The position numbers were made by a program, and so were the translations under genes. The notes under the pieces were generated by a model. That model was not told the origin of the DNA, searched no databases, and saw only the letters and a list, made by a program, of their open reading frames with translations. 64,000 nt of DNA, taken from assembly GCA_017472965.1 (NCBI GenBank), contig JAFUNR010000046.1, positions 1-64,000 of the forward strand, given 5' to 3'. Below are positions 17,418 through 26,100 of the stretch, piece by piece (within the stretch, counting starts at the first letter, position 1; each line of letters starts with the position of its first letter). The DNA comes from Oscillospiraceae bacterium (GTDB taxonomy: Bacteria; Bacillota; Clostridia; Oscillospirales; Ruminococcaceae).

Positions 17418-18455
17418 TTATGCGCGGCGCGGCGCTTTTTCCAACAGGCGGCACACCGCCAGCAGCGCGGCGGCAAGCAGCAGATTGATGCAAAGTGCCT
17501 CCAGTGCGGTCAGCACAAGGCTTTCGCTGTGCATCAGCTGCGGAAAGCGGGGGTACAGGTGTTCAATGGTCAAAATCTGTACAAGATAGATGTGGTAACT
17601 GATCTCACCCGCCAGCGCGGTAAGCCGGCAGCCAAGGCGGCTCCAGAGGCTTGCACCGGTCATCATACTGCCTGTCAGCAGCGCGGCCAGCCCCAACGCC
17701 AGAAAATCGCGGGCATCCTGCGCGGGGCGAAAGGTCATGTACAGCAGTGCGGCCAGCAGCAGCGGCTCGGCGAAGCTCAGCGCAATGCGTGCAGCGCGGC
17801 GTTCAAGCCGGGGTGCAAGCTGCTGCACCGCCGTCCACACAAGGCAGCCGATGCCGGTTTCGGCCAGCGCACGCAGCACGCCGGTGGTGGCGGGAAAATA
17901 GGCGGCGTTGGTGTGGCTCAGGCTGCCGTTCAGCGAAAACAATAATCCCAGCAGCGCGGGGCATCCAAAGGCCAGCAGCGGCAGAAAATGCCGCTTTGCC
18001 GCCAGCGCCAGCCAGTACAGGAATGCGGTAGCAATAAATCCGGCACTCACATACCAGAGAAGCCCCGCCAGCGGCGGAAAACCGAAAGCAGACAGGAAGC
18101 TGACATCAAAGAATAGCCGTACCGTATTGGGCCAGAACCGTCCGGCGGAAAAGCTGATCGCATACACCGCCGCCAGTACCAGCAGATACGGCGGATACAG
18201 CCGGACAAAGCGCCGGCCGGCATACGCCGCCAGCTGTGCGGGGGCGGCAGAATCGGTCTGCCGTTCGATGCGCTGTGCCAGCAGGCATCCACCCGCCACA
18301 AAGAAAAACTCCACCGCCAGATACCCGCCCGAAAAAAGCGGCGAACCCTGTGCACCGAAAAAGTGGAACAGAAAAATGACGATGGAAAAAATAAAGCGGC
18401 AGCAATCCAGTGCGCCGTTCCTTTGGCGGACGGCGGTATGTGCGGCGGTGGGCAT
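17418..18455 (-). CDS. Acyltransferase family 3 membrane protein
   Basis: A 345-residue polytopic protein of the acyltransferase-3 (OafA/NodX) family, with about ten helices. The N-terminal catalytic region reads LDCCRFIFSIVIFLFHF and then GYLAVEFFFVAGG, and a conserved arginine motif AGRRFVRLYPPYL follows. Such proteins O-acetylate or O-succinylate surface polysaccharides or peptidoglycan using cytosolic acyl donors. GAAGGAGAC precedes ATG 18455. It is last in a minus-strand run starting at the CPBP gene. Its acceptor is unknown; the glycan cluster from 22.7 kb is one possible partner. Confidence 0.88.
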   Translation of the reverse strand: MPTAAHTAVRQRNGALDCCRFIFSIVIFLFHFFGAQGSPLFSGGYLAVEFFFVAGGCLLAQRIERQTDSAAPAQLAAYAGRRFVRLYPPYLLVLAAVYAISFSAGRFWPNTVRLFFDVSFLSAFGFPPLAGLLWYVSAGFIATAFLYWLALAAKRHFLPLLAFGCPALLGLLFSLNGSLSHTNAAYFPATTGVLRALAETGIGCLVWTAVQQLAPRLERRAARIALSFAEPLLLAALLYMTFRPAQDARDFLALGLAALLTGSMMTGASLWSRLGCRLTALAGEISYHIYLVQILTIEHLYPRFPQLMHSESLVLTALEALCINLLLAAALLAVCRLLEKAPRRA

Positions 18456-18488
18456 AGGCGGTCTCCTTCAAGGTGGGGTGAATGCGCT

Positions 18489-18857
18489 TCAGCGGTGCTG
18501 CGCAAGCAGCTGTTCAATACGCTGCTGCGCTTCGGTAAGGGCAGACTTGTCCGGCGCCGGAACATCGCACAGATATTCCAGCTGCAGCGGACGGGCGGTC
18601 AGAAATTCCAGCCCCTCGTCCATTGTGGTGCGGGGATGCTGGTAAAGATCGCGCCCGACTTCCACCACTTCCGCAATGCTGTAAAGATGCCCGGGCCGGC
18701 AGCCGTTGTGCAGAATGCTGCCATCGTCCTCGATGCAAAGCACGGCGGGCTTGTGAGAAAAAGCCTCTGCCAGCTCCCGCCACCGGGTGACAGTGCTACC
18801 TTCTGCCAGTACCTCCAGTGCAAGCGGCGTGCCGTGGAACCAGATCTCGTCATTCAT
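18489..18857 (-). CDS. Small protein of unknown function with HGTP motif
   Basis: A 122-residue protein beginning WFHGTPLALEVL. It continues with SHKPAVLCIEDDGSILHNG, LYSIAEVVEVGRDLY and HPRTTMDEGLEFLTARPLQLEY. The early HG[ST] and the later TTM/E pattern are reminiscent of ADP-ribosyltransferase-like folds such as the Arr family, but this is only a motif impression. AGGAGG precedes ATG 18857. It sits between the SDR and acyltransferase genes in one operon. No signal peptide or membrane helix is visible. Confidence 0.65.
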   Translation of the reverse strand: MNDEIWFHGTPLALEVLAEGSTVTRWRELAEAFSHKPAVLCIEDDGSILHNGCRPGHLYSIAEVVEVGRDLYQHPRTTMDEGLEFLTARPLQLEYLCDVPAPDKSALTEAQQRIEQLLAQHR

Positions 18858-18943
18858 GCGGAAGCCTCCTGAAAAAAGGGATTGCGGTATAAAGTGTATC
18901 GAAATATGCGCGGAATGCAGAATTTGCGGCGGGCAGCGGCGCT

Positions 18944-19678
18944 TTATCTGCCGAAGCCGCCGTCCACGCCCAGCGTCTGACCGGTGATGAAGGATGCATC
19001 ATCACCGGCAAGAAAGACCACGGCGGCGGCCACATCCTCCGGTCTGCCGATGCGGCAAAGGGGAGTTTCGTCGGCAAGCAGCGCTTTGTCCTCAGCAGAA
19101 AATGCCGCCATCATGTCGGTCTCGATCACGCCGGGGGCGACGCAGTTCACACGGATGCCGCTGGGCCCCAGCTCCTTGGCCAGCGCCTGCGTAAAGGTGA
19201 TCACCGCGCCCTTGGCGGCGGAATAGGGAACCTCGCAGGAGGCTCCCACCACGCCCCAAATGCTGCTGATGTTGACGATGCTGCCGCTTTTGCGATGCAG
19301 CATGCCGGGCAGCACCGCCTGTGCGATGCGGTACATCCCCTTGCAGTTCACAGCGAACATCCCGTCCCAATCGGCTTCGGTCACATCGGTGAAAAGCTGC
19401 TGTTTTGCGATACCGGCATTGTTCACAAGGCAGCCGATACCGCCGAATTCCCTTTCGATGGCGGCTGCGGCGGCGCGGACGCCGGCAGCATCCGTCACAT
19501 CGGTATGCACCGCCAGCGCCGTGTGGGGTGCGGCGGCATTCAGCTCGGCGGCAAGCGCCTCGGTTTTTTCCTTTTGGGTGCACCAGCCCAATGCCACCTG
19601 CCAGCCCTCGGCGGCAAAGCGGCGGGCACAGGCGGCGCCAATGCCCCGGCCTGCGCCGGTGATCCATACCGTTTTCAT
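18944..19678 (-). CDS. SDR family oxidoreductase (3-oxoacyl-ACP reductase-like)
   Basis: A 244-residue short-chain dehydrogenase. The NAD(P) motif TGAGRGIG is at residues 7-14, NNAG lies near residue 86, and the catalytic Ser-Tyr-Lys is in NISSIWG and YSAAKGA. The C-terminal half (GIRVNCVAPGVIETDM, then GQTLGVDGGFG) is FabG-like. It probably reduces a ketone or acyl-ACP in the cytosol. ATG 19678 overlaps the stop of tadA by four bases and has GGAGGAAA upstream. With no fatty-acid genes next to it, the substrate is left open. Confidence 0.88.
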   Translation of the reverse strand: MKTVWITGAGRGIGAACARRFAAEGWQVALGWCTQKEKTEALAAELNAAAPHTALAVHTDVTDAAGVRAAAAAIEREFGGIGCLVNNAGIAKQQLFTDVTEADWDGMFAVNCKGMYRIAQAVLPGMLHRKSGSIVNISSIWGVVGASCEVPYSAAKGAVITFTQALAKELGPSGIRVNCVAPGVIETDMMAAFSAEDKALLADETPLCRIGRPEDVAAAVVFLAGDDASFITGQTLGVDGGFGR

Positions 19679-20292
19679 GGCGTTTCCTCCTGCTTCGGTG
19701 CGGCGGCAGAGGATCCCTCTGCCTGATCGGCTGCGGAGAAGCCTTGCTCCGCCGTGTGTTTCTTTTCTTTCGGTGCAGCGCAGGCTTTCGGCTGTGCGGC
19801 TGTTTCCGGCACCGGCTTTTTCCAGCGGGGACGGGTTTTCAATTCCTCCCGCAGGCGGGTGAAAAAATCCTGCACCAGTGCGGCGCACTCGTCGGCGCAG
19901 ACGCCGGCGGTCACCTCGGGCCTGTGGTTGAAGGGCAGGCTGAACAGATCCGTTACGCTGCCGCAGCAGCCGGCCTTGGCATCCGGTACGGCATAGATCA
20001 CCCGGCGGATGCGGCTGTTGATGATCGCTCCTGCGCACATAGGGCAGGGCTCCATCGTCACATACAGCTCACAATCCCACAGCCTCCAGCCGCCGCGTAC
20101 GCGGCAGGCCTCCTCAATGGCCAGACACTCGGCGTGGGCCAGCGCATTTTTGCCGGTCTCGCGCCGGTTGTGGGCGGCGGCGACCACTTCGCCATGGCGT
20201 ACCACCACAGCTCCCACCGGGATCTCCCCGATAGCGGCGGCTTTGGCGGCCTCCTCCAGCGCCAGATGCATAAAATGTTCGTCCTGCGTCAT
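19675..20292 (-). CDS. tadA: tRNA adenosine-34 deaminase
   Basis: A 205-residue zinc-dependent deaminase that converts A34 to inosine in tRNA-Arg(ACG) wobble position. Residues 1-150 carry the active site: HAE near residue 53 (zinc His and proton-shuttle Glu) and PCPMCAGAI near residue 81 (two zinc cysteines). Residues about 150-205 are a low-complexity Lys/Glu/Ala/Pro tail not found in typical TadA (about 150-165 residues). ATG 20290-20292 was chosen at the start of the conserved domain. It overlaps the SDR start, so the two are translationally coupled. Confidence 0.93.
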   Translation of the reverse strand: MTQDEHFMHLALEEAAKAAAIGEIPVGAVVVRHGEVVAAAHNRRETGKNALAHAECLAIEEACRVRGGWRLWDCELYVTMEPCPMCAGAIINSRIRRVIYAVPDAKAGCCGSVTDLFSLPFNHRPEVTAGVCADECAALVQDFFTRLREELKTRPRWKKPVPETAAQPKACAAPKEKKHTAEQGFSAADQAEGSSAAAPKQEETP

Positions 20293-20318
20293 AGTTGCTC
20301 CTTTTTGAAAATCGGCAG

Positions 20319-21218
20319 TCATGCCGCCAGCGATTGCAGCAGGGTCTGTGCCAGCAGTACGATCACCGCACCGCAAAACCAGGGGGAAAGCAGCAGCAGC
20401 TCGGCGCGGCTTTGCCGGTTGCGGGGATCGCGGCGGCGCTGCAGAGGCGGCGGCTGCAGCTTTTTCAGCTGCAGCACCCCGTATACACCGCAGAAAAGAC
20501 AGCCGGCCAGCAGCAGGATCAGTACCCCAAGCGCCGAAATGCCATGGGTATCCGCCACAATGTACCGGAGCAAAAACAGCAGCAATGCCGCAAGAATGTG
20601 CAGCGCCGCGCCCATGCGCAGGCTGCCCAGCTGCTGCACCGCCCAGCCCAGAAACACCGCCAGCGCCAGCTGGGGCAGGAATTCCGCCAGACTGTGGTGC
20701 GCCAGCGCAGCGGGGATGGCCGCCAGCAGCACGGCAAAGCGCTCGCCCCATGGTTTGAAAGCCTGCTGCAGCAGTCCGCGGTAGAAATAGGTCTCTGCCA
20801 GCGGGGTCAGCAGACAGTCGAATACAAGCACGATCAGCCAGCCCGCCGCTGTGGCGGGGGGATCGGTGACGGCGGTATCGGCGGGCAGACCCAGCCGCAG
20901 CGCGCCGCCGATGAATTCACCGGCAGCCACCACCAGCCCCAGTGCAGCGGCAGCGGCAGCGGTCAGCTGCCAGCGGTCGCCGGGGTAGCGATGCGCCGGG
21001 CGCTTGATCCTGCCCAGCCACCAGTGCCCCAGCAGCAGGCAGACCCCGGCGGAGACCGGCCCTGCCAGCCGGTCCGGCAGCAGATGCAGCCATTCCGGCG
21101 CAGGGATCCGCTGGGCGATATAGGCGAAGATCAGCGAGACCAGACCGTGACACAGCAACAGAATACCGGCGGCATCCGCCAGTGCGGTCAGGGTGTTCTT
21201 TTTTTGTGCAGCGGCCAC
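20319..21218 (-). CDS. CPBP family intramembrane metalloprotease-like protein
   Basis: A 299-residue protein with about eight helices. The C-terminal half fits the CPBP (CAAX protease and bacteriocin-processing) family: motif 1 is AETYFYRGLLQ and motif 2 is the AALAHHSLAEFLPQ region. The canonical EExxxR motif is altered, with the second Glu replaced by Thr (E-T-Y-F-Y-R), so catalysis is uncertain. It starts at GTG 21218 with GGGGGAG upstream. It heads the operon with tadA, the SDR gene and the acyltransferase. Confidence 0.82.
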   Translation of the reverse strand: MAAAQKKNTLTALADAAGILLLCHGLVSLIFAYIAQRIPAPEWLHLLPDRLAGPVSAGVCLLLGHWWLGRIKRPAHRYPGDRWQLTAAAAAALGLVVAAGEFIGGALRLGLPADTAVTDPPATAAGWLIVLVFDCLLTPLAETYFYRGLLQQAFKPWGERFAVLLAAIPAALAHHSLAEFLPQLALAVFLGWAVQQLGSLRMGAALHILAALLLFLLRYIVADTHGISALGVLILLLAGCLFCGVYGVLQLKKLQPPPLQRRRDPRNRQSRAELLLLSPWFCGAVIVLLAQTLLQSLAA

Positions 21219-21278
21219 GACCGGCTCCCCCTTTCTGCAAAACAGGATCAGAACAATGCGTTCACAGCGGATGGGCTT

Positions 21279-22502
21279 TTAATCCCGATGCTGTGCGTAC
21301 AGGGCAGTGATGCCCTTGATGATGCCCACCATGGTTTCCATATCCTCTACGGTGCAGTGCTCATAGGGGCCGTGCGCCGCCCAGCCGCCGGTGCCCAGAT
21401 TGGGGCAGGGCAGACCCATGTAGGAAAGGGTCGCACCGTCGGTGCCGCCGCGGATGGGGGTGCTCACCGGCTCAAGACCCGCCTCGGCAATGGCCTTTTT
21501 GGCGTTCTCCACCAGATGGAAGGCCGGCGCCACCAGCTCCGCCATGTTGCGGTAGCTCTGAGCCAGCTCCAGCGTCACGGTGCCCCCACCGTATTTGTCG
21601 TTCATCAGCTGGGTGATGTGCTGCAGCTGCTTCTGGCGGGCCTCAAACAGATGGGCATCGTGATCGCGCACAATGTACTCCAGTCTGGCGGCTTCGGTAT
21701 TGCCCTCCACGGACAGCAGATGGAAGAAGCCCTGATACCCCTCGGTATGGGCGGGGATGCTGCCGGCGGGCAGCATGGCGTTGAATTCCATGGCCAGCAG
21801 CGCAGCGTTGATCATGGTGTTCTTGGCGCTGCCGGGATGTACATTGAAGCCTTTGAAGCTGACAGAGGCGGAGGCGGCATTGAAGCACTCGTAATCCACG
21901 CTGTTGATGGGGCCGCCGTCCACGGTGTAGGCGTATTTTGCACCGAACAGCGGCAGGTCAAAGCCTGCAGCGCCCAGACCCACCTCCTCGTCGGGGGTGA
22001 AGCCGATGCACAGCCTGCCATGGGGGATACCCTCGGCGATGATCTCGGAAACGGCGGTCAGGATCTCTGCGATGCCGGCCTTGTCGTCCGCACCCAGCAG
22101 GGTGGTGCCGTCGGTGACGATCAGCGTTTTGCCTGCCAGAGAGGGCAGATGGGGGAATACCTTTGCCGTCAGGCTGCGGCCTGCGCCCAGCTCCACATCG
22201 CTGCCGTCGTAGTTTTCGATGACGCGGGGCTTGACATTCTCGCCGCAGAAATCGGTGGCGGTATCCATATGAGCGATAAAGCCGATGGCGGGGGCATCCT
22301 CATAGCCGGGGGTGGCATCCAGCCAGCCGTACACATAGCAGTTGTCTGCCAGCGTCACATTCTTCAGGCCAACGGCGCGCATATCCTCCGCGACCACCTT
22401 TGCGATATCCCACTCCAGCTCGTTGGAGGGGTTGCTCTCGGCGCCCATGCGGGACACGGAATGGATCTGCACATATTTCAAAAACAGGTCTTTTACGCTC
22501 AT
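21279..22502 (-). CDS. pepT: Peptidase T (tripeptidase)
   Basis: A 407-residue M20 family dizinc aminopeptidase that removes the N-terminal residue of tripeptides in the cytosol. Metal and catalytic motifs are HMDTATDFCGENV, LLGADDKAG, and TPDEEVGLGA with the general-base Glu pair. ATG 22502 follows AGGAAAG; an upstream in-frame start would add twelve non-conserved residues. A possible minus-strand -10 (TATACT, 22554-22559) lies upstream. It is divergent from the capE cluster and functionally fits the peptide importer at 9-17 kb. Confidence 0.94.
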   Translation of the reverse strand: MSVKDLFLKYVQIHSVSRMGAESNPSNELEWDIAKVVAEDMRAVGLKNVTLADNCYVYGWLDATPGYEDAPAIGFIAHMDTATDFCGENVKPRVIENYDGSDVELGAGRSLTAKVFPHLPSLAGKTLIVTDGTTLLGADDKAGIAEILTAVSEIIAEGIPHGRLCIGFTPDEEVGLGAAGFDLPLFGAKYAYTVDGGPINSVDYECFNAASASVSFKGFNVHPGSAKNTMINAALLAMEFNAMLPAGSIPAHTEGYQGFFHLLSVEGNTEAARLEYIVRDHDAHLFEARQKQLQHITQLMNDKYGGGTVTLELAQSYRNMAELVAPAFHLVENAKKAIAEAGLEPVSTPIRGGTDGATLSYMGLPCPNLGTGGWAAHGPYEHCTVEDMETMVGIIKGITALYAQHRD

Positions 22503-22602
22503 GGTTCTTTCCTTTCTTTTCCAGCGGGAGGTCACCCTCCCTGATTTTCTTCCAGTATACCATATCTTGTGGAAAAGATTCCAGCTTTTTTGCGCTTTTC
22601 CA

Positions 22603-22631
22603 TAGAAAAGAAGCGATTATTGTGCTATAAT
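22603..22631 (+). promoter_or_regulatory. Promoter of the surface-glycan cluster
   Basis: A perfect TATAAT (22626-22631) with a weak -35, TAGAAA (22603-22608), at 17 bp spacing, 67 bp before capE. Confidence 0.55.
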
Positions 22632-22697
22632 ATTCTCGATTATGTGAACGATTACGCCGTTCGCCGCTGCGGACGGCTCAAGCGGGAGGAATAACTT

Positions 22698-23723
22698 ATG
22701 TTCGACGGCAAAACTCTGCTCATTACCGGCGGTACCGGCAGCTTCGGCAATACGGTGCTCAAGCATTTTCTTACCACTGAGATCGGCGAGATCCGCATCT
22801 TCAGCCGTGACGAAAAGAAGCAGGACGATATGCGCCATGATCTGCAGGCGCGTTATCCCGACCACGCCCACAAGGTGTGTTTTTACATCGGCGATGTGCG
22901 CAACATCGACAGCATCCGTCCCGCAGTAAGAGGGGTGGATTACATCTTCCACGCTGCTGCGCTCAAGCAGGTGCCCAGCTGTGAGTTCTTCCCCATGGAG
23001 GCCGTGCGCACCAATATCATCGGCACCGATAATCTGCTTTCTGCCGCCATCGATGCCGGCGTCAAGAAGGTGGTCTGCCTTTCCACCGACAAGGCTGCCT
23101 ACCCCATCAATGCCATGGGTATCTCCAAATCCATGATGGAAAAGATCATCGGCGCCCGCGCCCGTGAGGCTGCCGGCACCACCACCATCTGCTGCACCCG
23201 CTACGGCAACGTCATGTGCAGCCGCGGCAGCGTCATTCCGCTGTTCATCGATCAGATCAAAGCCGGCAAGCCCATCACCGTCACCGATCCCGAGATGACC
23301 CGCTTCCTGATGAATCTGGACGAAGCGGTGGATCTGGTCATGTTCGCCTTTGAGCACGCCAACCCCGGTGATCTGTTTGTACAGAAGGCCGATGCCTGCA
23401 CCATCGGTGATCTGGCCAAGGCCGTGCAGAAGCTGTTCGGCGATACCGGCCTGCGCGTCATCGGCACCCGTCACGGTGAAAAGCTGTATGAGACTCTGCT
23501 CACCGCCGAGGAGCGCATCCGCAGCGAGGATATGGGCGATTATTTCCGCGTATCCGCCGACGGCCGCGACCTGAACTACGACAAATACTTCATCGACGGC
23601 AAGGTCAAGACCCAGGCCGACGAAAGCTACACCAGCCACAACACCGAGCGTCTGGATGTGGACGGTGTGGTAAAAAAGATCCTGACCACCGACTATGTGC
23701 AGGAGATGCTGAAGAATAAGTAA
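22698..23723 (+). CDS. capE: UDP-N-acetylglucosamine 4,6-dehydratase/epimerase CapE
   Basis: A 341-residue SDR enzyme matching CapE/FnlA throughout: TGGTGSFG near residue 10, IFSRDEKKQDDMRH, HAAALKQVPSCEFFP, and the Lys in the STDKAAYPINAMG loop. It converts UDP-GlcNAc to a 4-keto-6-deoxy intermediate, the first step to UDP-N-acetyl-L-fucosamine. It is cytosolic. The next two genes are CapF and CapG, so the three steps are complete and in order. The ribosome site is GGGAGGA before ATG 22698. Confidence 0.95.
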   Translation: MFDGKTLLITGGTGSFGNTVLKHFLTTEIGEIRIFSRDEKKQDDMRHDLQARYPDHAHKVCFYIGDVRNIDSIRPAVRGVDYIFHAAALKQVPSCEFFPMEAVRTNIIGTDNLLSAAIDAGVKKVVCLSTDKAAYPINAMGISKSMMEKIIGARAREAAGTTTICCTRYGNVMCSRGSVIPLFIDQIKAGKPITVTDPEMTRFLMNLDEAVDLVMFAFEHANPGDLFVQKADACTIGDLAKAVQKLFGDTGLRVIGTRHGEKLYETLLTAEERIRSEDMGDYFRVSADGRDLNYDKYFIDGKVKTQADESYTSHNTERLDVDGVVKKILTTDYVQEMLKNK

Positions 23724-23736
23724 CGGAGGCTTTCCC

Positions 23737-24867
23737 ATGGAAAAGACCGCACCCATTCTTATCACCGGCGCAAAAGGCTTCATCGGCAAAAACCTTGCCG
23801 CGGAGCTTGCCAACCGCGGCTTTGCCGAGTTGATGCTCTTTGATATCGATACCGATCCCGCCCTGCTGGAGCAGTATGCCGCCCGCGCGGCCTTTGTGTT
23901 CCATCTGGCGGGGGTCAACCGACCCACCGACCCCGCCGAATTCTATACCGGCAACCGCGGCTTTACCGAGCATCTGCTGACGCTGCTGGCCGCCGCCGGC
24001 AACACCTGTCCTGTCACCGTCACCAGCAGCGCACAGGCCGCGCTGGATAACGACTACGGCCGCAGCAAGCGGGAGGCCGAGGAGCTGGTCTTTGCCCACA
24101 GCGAGAGCACCGGTGCGCCGGTGTTCGTGTTCCGGCTGCCGGGCGTGTTCGGCAAGTGGTGCCGACCCAACTACAACAGCGTGGTGGCCACCTTCTGCCA
24201 CAATGCAGCCAACGGCCTGCCGCTGCAGGTGCGCGACCCTGCCTATGCGCTGCCGCTGGTGTATATCGATGATGTGGTGCGCTGCCTGCTCGATACCATG
24301 GAGGGTCTTGCCCTGTGTGACCGCAGCGCACGGCCCATCTGCCGTGTGCATCCCGTGTACGAGACCACGCTGGGCTTCCTTGCCGATACCATCTCCTCCT
24401 TTGCCGAAAACCGCACAAAGCTGGGTGTGGCCGATATGGCCGATCCGCTGGTCAGTGCGCTGTACAGTACATGGCTCAGCTATCTGCCCGCGGATGCCTT
24501 TTCCTATCCGCTGAAGATGAACTGCGATGCCCGCGGCTCCTTCACCGAATTCCTGCGTACCGCCAATGCGGGACAGGTCTCGGTGAATATCTCCCGCCCC
24601 GGCATCGTCAAGGGCAACCACTGGCACCACTCCAAGAATGAAAAATTCCTTGTGGTCAGCGGCCGCGGCGTCATCCGTTTCCGCAAGCTGAACACCGACG
24701 AGATCATCGAATACCATGTCAGCGGCGAAAAGCTGGAGGTGGTGGATATCCCCACCGGCTACACCCACAACATCGAAAATCTGGGCGATACCGATATGGT
24801 CACCGTCATGTGGGCAAACGAGCCGTTCGATCCCGATAAGCCCGATACCTATTTTCTGCCCGTGTAA
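23737..24867 (+). CDS. capF: Bifunctional UDP-FucNAc pathway enzyme CapF
   Basis: A 376-residue protein with an N-terminal SDR domain (ITGAKGFIGKNL at the NADPH site; YGRSKREAEEL as the YxxxK segment) and a C-terminal cupin domain. The cupin motif KGNHWHHSKNEKFLV is near residue 290 and YTHNIENLGD near residue 345; in known CapF the cupin binds zinc and epimerises C3. It makes UDP-2-acetamido-2,6-dideoxy-L-talose. It starts 14 bases after capE. Both domains look intact. Confidence 0.95.
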   Translation: MEKTAPILITGAKGFIGKNLAAELANRGFAELMLFDIDTDPALLEQYAARAAFVFHLAGVNRPTDPAEFYTGNRGFTEHLLTLLAAAGNTCPVTVTSSAQAALDNDYGRSKREAEELVFAHSESTGAPVFVFRLPGVFGKWCRPNYNSVVATFCHNAANGLPLQVRDPAYALPLVYIDDVVRCLLDTMEGLALCDRSARPICRVHPVYETTLGFLADTISSFAENRTKLGVADMADPLVSALYSTWLSYLPADAFSYPLKMNCDARGSFTEFLRTANAGQVSVNISRPGIVKGNHWHHSKNEKFLVVSGRGVIRFRKLNTDEIIEYHVSGEKLEVVDIPTGYTHNIENLGDTDMVTVMWANEPFDPDKPDTYFLPV

Positions 24868-24877
24868 GGAGAGCATC

Positions 24878-26020
24878 ATGGCAAACAAGATCAAGCTTAT
24901 GACCATCATCGGCACCCGTCCGGAGATCATCCGCCTGTCTGCCGTCATCAAAAAGTGCGATGTGTACTTCGATCAGATCCTGGTGCACACCGGTCAGAAC
25001 TACGATTACACCCTGAACCAGATCTTTTTTGAGGATCTGGGTCTGCGTGCACCGGATTTCTATCTGGATGCTGTGGGCGCGGATCTGGGCGAGACCATCG
25101 GCAACATCATCGCCAAAAGCTATAAGCTGATGGTGGAGCAGAAGCCCGATGCGCTGCTGATCCTCGGCGATACCAACAGCTGCCTTTCCGCCATTGCGGC
25201 CAAGCGCCTGCACATCCCCATCTTCCACATGGAGGCCGGCAATCGCTGCTTTGACGAGTGCCTGCCCGAGGAGACCAACCGCCGCATCGTGGATCATATC
25301 TCCGATGTCAACCTGTGCTATTCCGAGCACGCCCGCCGCTACCTGAATGCCGAGGGCACCGCCAAGGAGCGTACCTATGTCACCGGCAGCCCCATGGCCG
25401 AGGTGCTGCACGCCAATCTGGAAAAGATCGAAGCCAGCGATGTCCACGCCCGTCTCGGGCTGGAAAAGGGCAAATACATTCTGCTTTCCGCCCACCGCGA
25501 GGAGAATATCGATACCGAGGCCAACTTCCTCAGCCTGTTCAACGGCATCAACGCGCTGGCGGAAAAATACGATATGCCCATCCTGTACTCCTGCCATCCC
25601 CGCAGCAAAAAATTCCTCGAGGCCCGCAATTTCAAGCTGGATGCCCGCGTGCACCTGCATGCCCCGCTGGGCTTCCACGATTACAACTGCCTGCAGATGA
25701 ATGCCTTCTGCGTGGTCTCCGATTCCGGCACCCTGCCGGAGGAGAGCAGCTTCTTCACCAGCGTGGGCCATCCTTTCCCGGCGGTGTGTATCCGTACCTC
25801 CACCGAGCGCCCCGAGGCTCTGGATAAGGGCTGCTTCATTCTGGCGGGTATCGCCGGCGACGGCATCGCACAGGCGGTGGATACCGCGGTTGCCATGAAT
25901 GAAAACGGCGATCTGGGTATTCCCGTGCCCGTCTACACCGAGGATGTTTCCACCAAGGTGGTCAAGATCATCCAGAGCTATGTGGGCGTGGTCAACAAGA
26001 TGGTCTGGCGCAAAAGCTGA
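24878..26020 (+). CDS. capG: UDP-N-acetylglucosamine 2-epimerase family enzyme CapG
   Basis: A 380-residue non-hydrolysing 2-epimerase (WecB/CapG type): IIGTRPEIIRL at the N-terminus, LGDTNSCL, HMEAGNRCFDECLPEETNR and SAHREENI in the centre, and the C-terminal SDSGTLPEESSFF. It inverts C2 to finish UDP-N-acetyl-L-fucosamine. ATG 24878 follows AAGGAGAGC after the capF stop. The motif GNRCFDECLPEE is characteristic of the CapG/FnlC branch rather than of WecB. Confidence 0.94.
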   Translation: MANKIKLMTIIGTRPEIIRLSAVIKKCDVYFDQILVHTGQNYDYTLNQIFFEDLGLRAPDFYLDAVGADLGETIGNIIAKSYKLMVEQKPDALLILGDTNSCLSAIAAKRLHIPIFHMEAGNRCFDECLPEETNRRIVDHISDVNLCYSEHARRYLNAEGTAKERTYVTGSPMAEVLHANLEKIEASDVHARLGLEKGKYILLSAHREENIDTEANFLSLFNGINALAEKYDMPILYSCHPRSKKFLEARNFKLDARVHLHAPLGFHDYNCLQMNAFCVVSDSGTLPEESSFFTSVGHPFPAVCIRTSTERPEALDKGCFILAGIAGDGIAQAVDTAVAMNENGDLGIPVPVYTEDVSTKVVKIIQSYVGVVNKMVWRKS

Positions 26021-26100
26021 GTTTCCTGCCAGATAAACAGCGTTTTCTTTCCAAACGGTAATATTTGATTGAATTTATACGGAAAAAGGGGGCTTTGCCG

